A stretch of DNA of 64,000 nucleotides from Bacteroidota bacterium (GCA_016709725.1 JADJMG010000010.1:62001-126000), one strand, 5' to 3'; counted from the first letter of the stretch, positions 18,085-28,080 are shown. Notes: generated by a model not told the origin, from the letters alone. A program made the numbers and translations.

Positions 18085-19376
18085 CAGATGTGAGCAGTAA
18101 GTTGTTGAAAATGTTTAAGTTAATTAGAAAGAACAAAATATGCGATCAAGATGAAGTAATCAAGGGGTTTATATGAAAATCTAGATAAAAATAGCATCGA
18201 ATCTTATAGGAAACTTTGTGAAAGGATGATAATAAGTTGCTAAATATCATCGTAAGTTTTGAGAATTTTAAATTGGACAAAAATAATTACTCGGAATATT
18301 ATTTTAATAAAGTTCTTGTAAATCGAAATATTCATTTAATAGAAGTATTAAAAATTAAAATGTTGCCTATTGATTGGATGATAAAACAAGTTCAAATTAC
18401 CTTAAAAATTTGTGATGAATTTGAGTTTGTGGAGGAAGGAATTGTAATGGAAAAGAATAATTTGTTGTTTCACTAATTATAAAGCTACAAGCCTACAATC
18501 AATCAATTTTATAGTTCTAATGTTAAGATTGCAATTGGCACATTATGAAGAGAAGTATGAACATGCAGAGAAAATTATTTTAGAAATTATTCATATTTCG
18601 GAACAATATTCTGCATTGAAAAGAAGAGGTAAATTAGTTCAAAATTATATGAACTTAGCCTACACGCAATTTTATTTAAATAAGTATGAAGAAGCCTACT
18701 TAAATGCCTTAAAGCTACAAAAGAATACATTGAAAAAGATTTGGTTTTAAATAATTATCGCGAAGCCTGTGTCTTCGCATTAATTTACTTAAACCGTTAC
18801 ACAGAGGCAGAAGGATGGATTGCAAAAATGCTATCTTCAGGAATCGAAGGGAATAACCCCGAACAATTAAGCAAGCGCCATTTGATGATGGGTGTATTAA
18901 AGTATTTGCAAAATGATTTTAAAGGAGCTTTTAAGCATTTACAATTTACCAAGGAAGTGGAAACCGACCGTGAGGGTTGGAACCTCGGTATCCGGATGCT
19001 TAATATTTATCTCACACTTTCTACCGAAAAAGTAGATCTTGCCGATCAACGCATTAATGCCATGCGAAAACACATCGAAAGAACCTCTAAAATGCGCAAT
19101 TTGCGGAAGCGCGATATTATCATCTTCCGCATTTTAAGTCACCTTTCGCGCTCCGGATTTGATTTTAAAGAGACTTGGGAGGAGCGAAAGAAGGATTTTG
19201 CGCTCTTGCGTTCAAAAACACCCGATTGCTTTTGGGTACCCAGAAGTCATGAATTGATCATTTTTGACCAATGGTTTGAGGCAAAAATGAATAATATTCC
19301 TTATGCGCCCATCTTCCCGAGCCCTCAACAGGATCCTGAAAAGGCTGTTGATATTTCTGCCATGGAAGAAGCTTAG
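18085..19376 (+). pseudogene. Decayed alpha-helical/TPR-like protein gene, multiple frameshifts
   Basis: Coding-like peptide can be followed through several frames: SSKLLKMFKLIRKNKI (about 18091-18138), ENLDKNSIESYRKLCERM (about 18175-18228), FENFKLDKNNYSEYYFNK (18237-18476), LRLQLAHYEEKYEHAEKI (18520-18750) and LNNYREACVFALIYLNRYTEAEGW to the stop at 19376 (from 18741). One clear break is ttaaagc at 18710-18716, where a single added A restores KATKEYIEKDL. The whole resembles Bacteroidota helical-repeat proteins of about 430-480 residues with unknown role. With at least four breaks it is either a true pseudogene or badly called sequence. Confidence 0.7.
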
Positions 19377-19423
19377 TTTCAATAGATTTTTGTATTTTAG
19401 TCTTTCCAAACAATCACTAAAAT

Positions 19424-22400
19424 ATGAAAACACCCATGCGTCTTTTATCCACACTCCTAATTATTATTTTCAGTTGCCAGTTTACAGTTGCTTCTACATG
19501 GACACCCTTAGCAACTTCGAAAGCGACGAAGTCCAAGCCTCAAATAATTCAATCAAACATTACCTCGAGTACGGTAAAGCTAACATTGAATGGATTTTAT
19601 TTAAAGGAAGTGAGCACATCAAAAGGTGCGGCCTTCTTGTTAAGTAGTCCTGGTGCCAGCCCCATGTTAAAAGAAGGTGCTCCTGATTTGCCTTTGTTTT
19701 CTGCTTCTTTAGTCATTCCCGATCAAGGACAAATGACACTGCAAGTGACTAGCTCACATTATGTGGATTATCCCAACGTAGAACTTGCTCCCTCAAAAGG
19801 AAATGTAAAACGAGATGTGAATATTGCGGATATGCCTTACCGTTATGGAAAGGAATATCAGAATGATGCTTTTTATCCATCCGATGTTATTGCTTCTAGA
19901 ATTCCACATATTTTTAGAGATTACCGCGGACAAACAATCTTGTTTCAACCTTTTCAATATAATCCTGTTTCCAAAGTGTTACGTGTGTATACAGAGATTA
20001 CCGTTCAACTCATCCATGCACCCAGTAAAATTGGAACCAATGAATTAGTGCGTGCAAAACCCTTATCAAAACTCGATGCTAATTTTGCGACTTTGTATAA
20101 AAACCATTTCGATAATTTCCCATCTGTAACGTATGTTCCGTTAACTGAAACAGGTAAAATGTTGGTGATTTGTCCTGATTCATGGCTTTCCGTTATTCAA
20201 CCTTTAGTAGATTGGAAAATTCGTAAAGGCATTGAAGTGGAAGTGGTCGATGTTCTTACTGCGGGTGGAACTGCATCAAATATACAAGCATTTATCGCCA
20301 ATAAATTCAGTAATAACGGTATCGCCTATGTGCTGTTGGTAGGTGATGCACCTCAGCTTCCTTGTCTATACGCTCAAGGTGGTGCATCGGATCCGAGTAT
20401 GGGTTATGTGCTCGGTAGCGATTCCTATCCCGAAGTAATGATTGGACGATTATCGGCTGAAACAGATCCTGAATTACAAACGCAAGTAGATCGCATCTTA
20501 ACTTATGAAATGAATCCGAATCCTGCAGGTACTTGGTACAATCAAGGGGTTGTTATCGGAAGTAATCAAGGACCTGGAGACGATGGTGAAATGGACTGGG
20601 AACATGCAGTAAACATGCGTACTGATTTATTAGGATTTACCTATGGAAATGTTTCTGAATTATACGATGGTACACATCCAGGAACGAGTGACGCTCCCGG
20701 TGATCCTTCCAATACAGATCTCTTTGATTTATTTCAAAGCGGTATCGGTTTAATGACTTATACGGGACATGGAAGTAGTACTGCGTGTTCTACTACAGGC
20801 TTATCCAATAACGATGTGGCCAATATGACGAACGAAAATATGCTACCTTTTATATGGGCAGTTGCATGCGTGAATGGAGAGTTTGATATGGCAAGTGGTC
20901 CTTGTTTCGCTGAAAAATTTATGAGAGCGCAGCACAATGGTCAACCTACAGGAGCTATTGGAACCTTTATGTCATCCATCAACCAAAGTTGGAATCCTCC
21001 GATGGATGCGCAAGATGAAATGGTTGATATTTTAATACAGAGTTATTCGAATAATATGAAATTTACTTTTGCTGGACTTTCCATTGCTGGATGTATGCAA
21101 ATGAATGACAATTATGGTGCAGCAGGAGATGAAATGACCGATACTTGGCATATTTTCGGGGACCCTACTTTAAATGTTCGTACAGCAACACCTCAAGTAA
21201 TGACGGTAAGCCATGCCGGTAGTATGCCCATGGGTTTGACCACGCTCAATGTTAATTGTAATTTTAATGGAGGTTTAGTGGCTTTGTCGATGAATGGTCA
21301 AGTCCTCGGTACTGGATTAGTTAATGGAGGATCTGCTCAAATCAGTTTCCCTGCCATTACTTCACCCGATACCTTATTTGTAACTGTAACTGGTTTTAAT
21401 CAGATTCCATACCTGGGTCAAGTTTTGGTTATTCCATCTTCTGGTCCTTATGTAATTTATCAAAGCAGCACAGTTCATGATAATTTAGGTAACAACGACG
21501 GATTAGTTGATTTCGATGAAACCATCAATGTTGATTTAGATGTAGAAAATGTGGGTATCGCAGATGCAAATAATGTGACAGCGACCTTGACAACCATTGA
21601 TCCATATATTACCATAATCAACGCATCAGCCACAGTTGGCAATGTTGTTTCTGGTGGATCAATAGCTGTTGCCAATGCATTTCAATATACCGTAGCCAAT
21701 AACATTCCTGATCAGCATATCGTTCAATTTGTGGTTCTGTTAAGCGATGGACTTGGAAATTCATGGTCTTCTTCGTTTACTCAGTTAGTGAATGCTCCCG
21801 ATTTAGCAGGAGGAATATTAACCATTGATGATGCCATAGGCGGAGATGGAGATGGTATGTTGGAAGCAGGTGAAACAGCTACTGTAATGATACGTTGCTT
21901 GAATAACGGACATAGTGATGCTCCTCTCTCATCAGCAGTGCTAAGTACGATTAGTTCGTTTGTAAATATTAGTGTTCCTACTTTTAATGTTGGTCTTCTT
22001 CAAAAACAGAATTATGTTGATGCAAGTTTCACAGTTGGTATGCTTAATAATGTCGCAATTGGAACTAATTATGATTTAACATTGGATTTAAGTTCTGGCG
22101 GTTATCTGGCTAATAAATTATATATGGGTAGTGCTGGATTAATTTTAGAAGATTTTGAAACCAACAATTTCAATAAATTTAGCTGGACCATGGGAGGTAA
22201 CGAGCCATGGATCATCAGTACAAGCATGCCATTTGAAGGGAATTATTGTGCAACAAATGATAATATTAATGATAGCGAAAGCAGTGAATTAATTTTAAGC
22301 ATCACAGTAATGATTGATGACTCGGTGACGTTCTGGTATAAAATGTCAAGTGAACAGGATTGGGACTATTTACGCTATACAGAAGATGGAAATGAATTAG

Positions 22401-22837
22401 GTGCTTGGAGTGGAATTACATCTTGGTTATATGCGGGATTCCCTATTACATCTGGATCACATACGTTGAAATGGAACTATGATAAAGATTCTGATTTCAG
22501 TGCAGGTACCGACCAGGCATGGTTAGACAATATTCGTTTGCCTTTTGGAACACAGATTACCAGCGTTGCTCAGGTAACTCGTCAACATGGAATTGCTGTA
22601 TGGCCAAATCCAACTACCGAATATTTAAATGTTTCAATTAAGGAAACAAACGAACAATCCATTTCATGGCGTTTACAAGATCTTAGTGGTAGAGAGGTTC
22701 AATCGGGTGTCCAACAACAAAATTTCAACTCGAATGATGTATTTACCATCAATGTAAAAGGCTTATCGTCGGGAATGTATATTTTGAATCTTTCGAATGC
22801 ATCCATGCAAAAGAGTGTGAAGGTGAATGTGAATTAA
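19424..22837 (+). CDS. Gingipain-like C25 family cysteine peptidase with type A T9SS sorting domain
   Basis: 1137 residues. A signal peptide (MRLLSTLLIIIFSCQFTVAS) and a propeptide domain lead to a peptidase C25 catalytic domain at about residues 245-590. It has VLLVGDAPQLP, the catalytic His449 in YTGHGS and the catalytic Cys482 in AVACVNGEF, and it ends at TWHIFGDPTLNV. Ig/CARDB-like beta modules follow (about 600-900), then a MAM/jelly-roll-like domain (DFETNNFNKFSWTMGG). The type A T9SS CTD (VWPNPTTEYLNV ... GMYILNLS) closes the protein. It should be exported through the T9SS as an extracellular or surface protease. A bidirectional terminator follows. Confidence 0.93.
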   Translation: MKTPMRLLSTLLIIIFSCQFTVASTWTPLATSKATKSKPQIIQSNITSSTVKLTLNGFYLKEVSTSKGAAFLLSSPGASPMLKEGAPDLPLFSASLVIPDQGQMTLQVTSSHYVDYPNVELAPSKGNVKRDVNIADMPYRYGKEYQNDAFYPSDVIASRIPHIFRDYRGQTILFQPFQYNPVSKVLRVYTEITVQLIHAPSKIGTNELVRAKPLSKLDANFATLYKNHFDNFPSVTYVPLTETGKMLVICPDSWLSVIQPLVDWKIRKGIEVEVVDVLTAGGTASNIQAFIANKFSNNGIAYVLLVGDAPQLPCLYAQGGASDPSMGYVLGSDSYPEVMIGRLSAETDPELQTQVDRILTYEMNPNPAGTWYNQGVVIGSNQGPGDDGEMDWEHAVNMRTDLLGFTYGNVSELYDGTHPGTSDAPGDPSNTDLFDLFQSGIGLMTYTGHGSSTACSTTGLSNNDVANMTNENMLPFIWAVACVNGEFDMASGPCFAEKFMRAQHNGQPTGAIGTFMSSINQSWNPPMDAQDEMVDILIQSYSNNMKFTFAGLSIAGCMQMNDNYGAAGDEMTDTWHIFGDPTLNVRTATPQVMTVSHAGSMPMGLTTLNVNCNFNGGLVALSMNGQVLGTGLVNGGSAQISFPAITSPDTLFVTVTGFNQIPYLGQVLVIPSSGPYVIYQSSTVHDNLGNNDGLVDFDETINVDLDVENVGIADANNVTATLTTIDPYITIINASATVGNVVSGGSIAVANAFQYTVANNIPDQHIVQFVVLLSDGLGNSWSSSFTQLVNAPDLAGGILTIDDAIGGDGDGMLEAGETATVMIRCLNNGHSDAPLSSAVLSTISSFVNISVPTFNVGLLQKQNYVDASFTVGMLNNVAIGTNYDLTLDLSSGGYLANKLYMGSAGLILEDFETNNFNKFSWTMGGNEPWIISTSMPFEGNYCATNDNINDSESSELILSITVMIDDSVTFWYKMSSEQDWDYLRYTEDGNELGAWSGITSWLYAGFPITSGSHTLKWNYDKDSDFSAGTDQAWLDNIRLPFGTQITSVAQVTRQHGIAVWPNPTTEYLNVSIKETNEQSISWRLQDLSGREVQSGVQQQNFNSNDVFTINVKGLSSGMYILNLSNASMQKSVKVNVN

Positions 22838-22925
22838 ATTTTCACTATTTGCACGATAATTGTATTTGCTGTTGAATTAAATGTAATGATTCAACCTTAA
22901 AATATTTATTGAAGTTTTAATTTAG

Positions 22926-22969
22926 AAAAAAATAAGGATTTATCTTTTAAGATAAATCCTTATTTTTTA
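22926..22969. terminator. Bidirectional rho-independent terminator
   Basis: Perfect stem of about 20 bp (core AATAAGGATTTATCTT / AAGATAAATCCTTATT) with a 2-3 nt loop, A-rich on the left and T-rich on the right. It sits between the convergent peptidase and haloperoxidase-like genes. Confidence 0.9.
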
Positions 22970-22998
22970 TTGCATGAGTTTATTAAACAGCTTGTTGT

Positions 22999-24337
22999 TT
23001 ATTCGTTCAATTGAATAGCTACAATATTTCTTCCAATCTGTTTTCCACATGAGATTCCTTTTTCATTTCCGCTTCTGTAGTGAATTCCACCATATAATCG
23101 TGAACTCGCTGCTTCTTCTGCAGCGTGATAAAAGTTATTAAAACTCCGAGATGGCAAGCCATATTCTGCATTGGTGTAATCTGTAAAGTTTCGGTTGGAT
23201 CCAAAGAAGTAAGTAAGCACTTCACTAGTGGCGCCAGATACCGAACTATGCCCACTTGTATATTCTGGAAAGGGAGGTGTTGTTATTAAGGGGTCCAGGA
23301 TGCATCAATATTTTCTGAATATAAGTTACAGGCCGAAGTAAGCTATAATTGTATTTCGCTTTCCAGCAAGCAATAAAAGCATCGTTTACTGCCAATCCCA
23401 TTCGTAAGTAAATTTCCGCAGCTTTATCAAGTTTCAGGTTGTCTTCTTTTATTAGTTGTGTTGTGATATTCATTAAATGTCCAGGCGGAGTGTATGTGTT
23501 AGATCCATCTGCCCAAAACAGTGCAATCTCACGTTGATCTTGCGTTAAGTTTTGAGAAACCGTATACACTTCCATTCCTTCTTGGTAAAATTGAGAAGAA
23601 GCTTCTGTGGAATATGGCAACGGAGCAGGAGGCATACACGCACTACTTATACTGGAAGTTAAGAAAGGACGATTATTACCCCAATAAGGTAACAACGGAA
23701 TAGGTTGAAACGCAGGAGGAGTCGGCTCCCACATTCCCAACCCGCTTGGTGTTATATATGAAGTGGGAAATAAATTATTGAAAGCTTGAGATCCATTATC
23801 GCTATTACTCCAAATAGTTATTGCATCAGCAACTTCAGCGCCATAACTTTCAGAAAGGTTAATGATGTCTTCAGATTCGTTTTCTCCGATGCTTGATCTT
23901 AAAGCCAGATAAAGCGAATCTATACGAGCAATGTTATCGCTATTGGTTGTGGGAAACAACGTTTTTATACTTTGATAGTAAGCTGCGTTCGCTACCAATG
24001 ACCAATTGTATTTTTTTGAATTATTTGCCTGAGGAAGGTTGTATGAGTAGTTCATTACTTCGTCCATGCTTCTTTTTCCTTCCATGCCGGGTGAAATAGC
24101 TTCATAAGCTGCAAGATTGACATAGCCTAAGGATCTTGCTGCTACGGGAGGCACAAACCCGTTTGTTGTTTTGATTAATTTGGTTTCAAGCTGATTCCAT
24201 TGCGTGGCTACATCCGCAGAATAAATGCTTGCGTCTGGGCTCAACGTAGCAGGTAATTGGTCTTCATCTTTTTTGCATGAACTAATTGTGATAGCAAGCA
24301 AACTGTATCCTAATAGCAATCTGAATGGTTTGATCAT
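22999..24337 (-). pseudogene. Vanadium-dependent haloperoxidase-like (PAP2) lipoprotein, frameshifted twice
   Basis: Start at 24337: lipobox ITISSC, then an all-helical domain with the haloperoxidase-type FWADGSNTYTPPGHLMNI and LLRPVTYIQ. That frame stops at 23246. Continuation peptides NIDASWTP and PPFPEYTSGHSSVSGA (the vanadate/phosphate-binding SGHS of the PAP2 fold) lie in two other frames near 23250-23315. The last then runs through YFFGSN...YGLPSRSF and AAEEAASSRLYGGIHY to 22999. Each break is explained by one missing base, in the T4 run at 23311-23314 and at 23288-23293. The repaired protein is about 446 residues. Members oxidise halides or act as phosphatases in the periplasm; which applies here is unknown. 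Confidence 0.85.
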
Positions 24338-24738
24338 TTAAAGATATTTTTTGTGTTTTATGAAATGGGAAATTACCCGAGTCAGCAGCGTTTTCAAATT
24401 AGAATTAGATAGATGAAGCCCTGAATTGGGTGAAAATGATGATCTGAAGGGTCAATTGAGTCCTAAGATTAGAAAATATGTTGCCTTTATGAGGGATGTT
24501 TAAATGAGGCTTGTATTATTGATATTAAGATGTTGAGTTAATCTACAAATAAGTGTAAATCATAAACAATGCCTATTGCAGAAAAATTCGTGTAAAGTTG
24601 GTGAAAAGGATCTATGTTCTTTCAAGGGTGTTTATGGGCTTGAAGTAAGATATAACCAATTCTTTATTGATTCGGAAATTGCATCTGAAAGTTTTGATAC
24701 ATAAAATATGTGTATTATGTAAATCTAACCTAAAATTG
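24338..24738. other. Intergenic stretch with no recognised gene
   Basis: About 400 bp without a supported gene. A short coding-like phrase (GEKDLCSFKGVYGLEVRYNQ, near 24602-24661) is too short and isolated to call. Confidence 0.5.
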
Positions 24739-24773
24739 TGTAAGTACTTTCTGAATTTTAAGGTTCATCTTTG
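24739..24773 (+). promoter_or_regulatory. Putative promoter upstream of small membrane protein gene
   Basis: TGTAA (24739-24743), 22 bp, then CATCTTTG (24766-24773), close to the Bacteroidota -7 element TAnnTTTG. The same two blocks with identical spacing recur at 25482-25516. Prediction from pattern only. Confidence 0.4.
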
Positions 24774-24810
24774 CTTATTGAATTAAATTCATTCACCTAA
24801 TCAATAAACA

Positions 24811-25131
24811 ATGAAAAAATTAATAATGTGTATGCTTATTGTAGTCAATACATTCACTTTGCTTCCCGCAAGTATAAATGCAAATGGAGGGAAAATTGTC
24901 GATTCATTGACGATTACGCAGCCAATTGATTCTTCTAACTCTAAGGAGTTATTAGCTCGATTAGAAGAAATCAAAGCGATGGATATGTCGGCGATGAGCC
25001 GAGTAGAAAAAAAAGAACTTCGAAAAGAAGTGAGAGCAACGAAGAAACAGTTGAGAGAAAATGATGGTGGTATTTATCTTTCCGTAGGAGCAATCATTAT
25101 CATTGTTTTACTACTTATCATTTTGTTATAG
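24811..25131 (+). CDS. Small protein with signal peptide and C-terminal membrane helix
   Basis: 106 residues: a signal peptide (MKKLIMCMLIVVNTFTLLPAS), then a charged helical middle (MSRVEKKELRKEVRATKKQL) and a very hydrophobic C-terminal helix (YLSVGAIIIIVLLLIILL). I recognise this architecture from several Bacteroidota genomes, where it is annotated as hypothetical. The middle is lysine/glutamate-rich and probably lies on the periplasmic side. A promoter-like element lies 38 bp upstream. Confidence 0.75.
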   Translation: MKKLIMCMLIVVNTFTLLPASINANGGKIVDSLTITQPIDSSNSKELLARLEEIKAMDMSAMSRVEKKELRKEVRATKKQLRENDGGIYLSVGAIIIIVLLLIILL

Positions 25132-25168
25132 ACAGAAAGTTAATTTGAAATTATAATTTCAATGAAAG

Positions 25169-25194
25169 ATATAGCTCAATTTTTTGAGCTATAT
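25169..25194. terminator. Hairpin, possible terminator
   Basis: A perfect 11-bp stem (ATATAGCTCAA / TTGAGCTATAT) around TTTT, 37 bp after the small membrane protein gene. There is no T-tract after it, so termination is uncertain. Confidence 0.45.
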
Positions 25195-25481
25195 TCATTA
25201 CTAAAACTATTTTATATTCTTCAGTTTTTTTCAGATGGATTTAAAAATCCGATCAGTATTCATCGCTCTATTTTTACATAATTTTTTAATGCTGATTTGA
25301 TTCCAATACCAACTATATACGTACTTTTTATTATAATGCCTGAATAGTCAAAATGAATACTTTAGAATAGACTGAAATTTTAGTTGTGAAGAATCTAAAG
25401 TGGCGAGTGTAAGGGTTTATGAACATGTTTTATATTTTATATTTAATCAACTGTGAATTTTGTAACTTTTTTTAAAAGTTA

Positions 25482-25516
25482 TGTAACATTTTTTCTAGTG
25501 TTCAGGCTCATCTTTG
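25482..25516 (+). promoter_or_regulatory. Putative promoter, twin of the 24739 element
   Basis: TGTAA, 22 bp, CATCTTTG. This is the same spacing and blocks as at 24739-24773, with about half of the spacer positions also matching. It lies about 210 bp upstream of the FMN reductase gene and 3 bp before a possible 37-codon ORF. Confidence 0.35.
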
Positions 25517-25518
25517 TT

Positions 25519-25632
25519 ATGAATCATAAATACAATCATGATCTAATTTTATTTAGTGAAGTCTTGAGCGATTTGTTAGATTGGCATAATAGGTATAGAG
25601 AATATGAAAATTTTCCAATCTTCTTTTCATAA
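25519..25632 (+). CDS. Possible 37-residue peptide
   Basis: An ATG just after the putative promoter opens 37 codons (MNHKYNHDLILFSEVLSDLL...). No homology recognised. It may be a leader peptide or chance. Confidence 0.2.
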   Translation: MNHKYNHDLILFSEVLSDLLDWHNRYREYENFPIFFS

Positions 25633-25725
25633 CCAACGAAATGGTAGGCGAGCTTTTAACCTGTTAATCGCTTGAAGACTTTACTAATTGGAATGAATGA
25701 TATAAAATTTTAAAGTAGAATTTGT

Positions 25726-26283
25726 ATGAATAACATAGCAATTATATTAGGCAGCACTCGTCCAAATCGAAATGGGGAAGCCGTGGCAAAATGGGTGTTT
25801 GATTTGGCAAGCAAACGTACAGATGCATCTTATGAGCTTGTAGATGTAAAAGAATTTAATCTTCCCTTATTAGACGAACCCATTCCGGCCTCGCAAGGAA
25901 AATATTCAAAGGAGCATACTAAAAGGTGGGCGGAAAAGATAGACTCTTTCGATGCCTTCATTTTTGTTACGCCAGAGTATAATCACAGTATACCAGGAGC
26001 CCTTAAAAATGCGATTGATTTTTTATATAAGGAATGGAATAATAAAGTGGCTGGCTTTGTTAGTTACGGAGCCGTAGGAGGGGCAAGAGCTGTGGAGCAT
26101 TTGCGTGTCGTGATGGGAGAACTCATGATTGCAGATGTGCGCGAACAAGTAATGTTTTCATTAGCCACCGATTTTGTAAACTACAATGAGTTTAAACCTG
26201 ATCTGAAACATAAGGATGGTGTCAATAAAATGTTGGATCAGGTAGTGACGTGGAGTAAGGCCATGAAAGTATTAAGAGATTAA
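25726..26283 (+). CDS. NADPH-dependent FMN reductase family protein
   Basis: 185 residues of flavodoxin-like fold. The N-terminal phosphate-binding loop is GSTRPNRNGEAVAKW (residues 9-23) and the FMN-contact motif is VTPEYNHSIPGALKNAIDFL (about 85-104); GAVGGARAVEHLR follows. Cytoplasmic NAD(P)H:flavin or quinone reductase. Full length. It may share a transcript with the methyltransferase/UbiA genes that start 36 bp downstream. Confidence 0.92.
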   Translation: MNNIAIILGSTRPNRNGEAVAKWVFDLASKRTDASYELVDVKEFNLPLLDEPIPASQGKYSKEHTKRWAEKIDSFDAFIFVTPEYNHSIPGALKNAIDFLYKEWNNKVAGFVSYGAVGGARAVEHLRVVMGELMIADVREQVMFSLATDFVNYNEFKPDLKHKDGVNKMLDQVVTWSKAMKVLRD

Positions 26284-26319
26284 AGACACAAAATGTGAAA
26301 ATGGAAGTTCATTATTCCT

Positions 26320-27118
26320 ATGAAATCTATCCTTATTAAAAATAGTTTACTTAAACCAACCGATGTTAGTTTATTCGTTTGTCAAGATGTTATAGCCATT
26401 GAAAGAACTTGAAGATTATAAATGGTTTCCTTCTGTTTTAAGAAATTTTCAAACAGAGTTTATAGGTTATATTGTTGTTGTTTTTGATGTCTATGATGTT
26501 TTTATAAACTACATAAATAAATTGCACCTTCCCATTCTTCCTATGAAGGATTTATGTTCGGGAAGTGGAAAACCTGCCATCGGTATTTTTAATAAATGCA
26601 ATTGTTTTAGTAGCCTTACGCTGAGCGATAAATTCCCGAATTCACTGAATAGGGGGGAGAGTATAGTTTTTAATGAAATACGAGCGGAAGATGTTTTAGA
26701 AGTTGAGTTTAAAGAGGGGTCTTATTATACTATGTTTAATTCATTTCATCATTTTAGTGATGATGAAAAGTTGGAAATTTCACAGCGTATTCACAAAAAT
26801 GGATCGGCCGCTTTTTTTGTGGAGATTTTATAACCCACAATACTTTGTATGTTAAAGGTGCTTTTTATTACGATCTTAGGTAGTTTACTATTTACTCCAT
26901 TTGTAAAACCGTTCTCGTATTCTCGTCTGTTTTTTACATATATAATTCCAATCAATCTGTTTACAGTCACTTTTGATGGATTGATGTCGGTGATGAAGTC
27001 AAGATCAATCAAGCAGTATCAAAAGTTATTTTCTGAGAATGATCTTCCCGTAAAAGTATTTCGACTTGAAACTGGATTGAGTTCTCTTATCGTAATTCAA
27101 ATGGGAGTAGATAAATGA
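26320..27118 (+). pseudogene. SAM-dependent methyltransferase-like protein, interrupted by frameshift and in-frame TAA
   Basis: The ATG at 26320 opens MKSILIKNSLLKPTDVSLFV, which ends at about 26412. A shift near 26400 leads to LEDYKWFPSVLRNFQTEF and then PMKDLCSGSGKPAIGIF, the glycine-rich SAM loop, with LTLSDKFPNSL and YTMFNSFHHFSDDEKL. At 26831-26833 a TAA sits between FFVEIL and PTILC in one frame, and the same frame then runs on to 27118 with two hydrophobic segments and SRSIKQYQKLF. EILEPT would be expected, so one base change (GAA to TAA) fits. It overlaps the UbiA gene start (ATGA at 27115), so the two act together. A membrane-bound methyltransferase for a prenylated product is plausible. 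Confidence 0.75.
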
Positions 27119-28047
27119 AAGCGATCTTAACACTTTGGAACTTTAGTCGACCTCACACCATCATCGGAAGTGTGATCAGCATTTTCACCTTGTATTGTAT
27201 CGTTTGCGAGAATCAAGATTCACACTTCCTTTCTTATTTGTTCATGGCTTTGTGCATTGGAATTACTTGTAATATTTTCATTGTGGGCATCAATCAAATT
27301 GCCGATGTTAATATTGACAAGATTAATAAACCCGATTTACCCATTCCTTCCGGCGAATTGAGTAAAGAGCACGCAATGACCATTGTAATTGCTGCCTTGT
27401 TTATTAGTTTGGTATTGGCTTTATTGGTGTCACCTTATCTTTTGGCCATCATTGTGCTGGCTACTTCGATTGGATGGGCTTATTCAATGCCTCCTCTATA
27501 TTTGAAACGACATCATTTTACCGCTGCCTTATCAATTGCAACGGTGCGCGGCGTACTCCTGAATTTAGGCGGATTCCTTGTTTTTAATTATCTCGTTAAT
27601 AAAACAATTGAAATTCCAGAGAATGTAAAAATCCTTTCTCTGTTTATCATCGCATTCAGTGTGGTCATCTCGTGGTTCAAAGATTTATCGGATATGAAAG
27701 GCGATGCTGAATTCAAAATTAAAACCTTTGCCCTGGCCTATTCACCCAAAGTAACCTTGATCGTTGGAAATTTATTAGTGGGACTAGCTTATTTATTTAC
27801 CATTTACATGAAGTATATAGATTTTTCAATTTCCCAAACACCATCATACAGAACCGAAGTACTCCTTTATGGACACATTATTTTATTTGCGCTTTTTATC
27901 ATCAATGCATTTTCAATAAAATTGGTCGATCTTCAATCCATTAAAAATTTTTACAAGCGTTTTTGGGGGTTCTTTTTTGCAGAATATATGCTGTATTTGG
28001 TGGCTTATGTGGCTACTAGCTACTCGATTCTTGCTGCTAGCTTTTAA
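27115..28047 (+). CDS. UbiA-family prenyltransferase, homogentisate-prenyltransferase-like
   Basis: 310 residues, about eight membrane helices. The first Asp-rich motif NQIADVNIDKINKPDLP (N60, D64, D68) and the second DLSDMKGD (from D190) bind the Mg-diphosphate of the prenyl donor. The first motif is closest, in my memory, to homogentisate phytyl/solanesyl transferases (N-Q-x-x-D-x-x-I-D-K-I-N-K-P) rather than to UbiA or MenA. It should attach a prenyl chain to an aromatic acceptor in the inner membrane. It is translationally coupled to the upstream methyltransferase-like gene. The product is unknown. Confidence 0.87.
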   Translation: MKAILTLWNFSRPHTIIGSVISIFTLYCIVCENQDSHFLSYLFMALCIGITCNIFIVGINQIADVNIDKINKPDLPIPSGELSKEHAMTIVIAALFISLVLALLVSPYLLAIIVLATSIGWAYSMPPLYLKRHHFTAALSIATVRGVLLNLGGFLVFNYLVNKTIEIPENVKILSLFIIAFSVVISWFKDLSDMKGDAEFKIKTFALAYSPKVTLIVGNLLVGLAYLFTIYMKYIDFSISQTPSYRTEVLLYGHIILFALFIINAFSIKLVDLQSIKNFYKRFWGFFFAEYMLYLVAYVATSYSILAASF

Positions 28048-28080
28048 TCAAACATCAAACATCTAACCCTGCAATATTCC

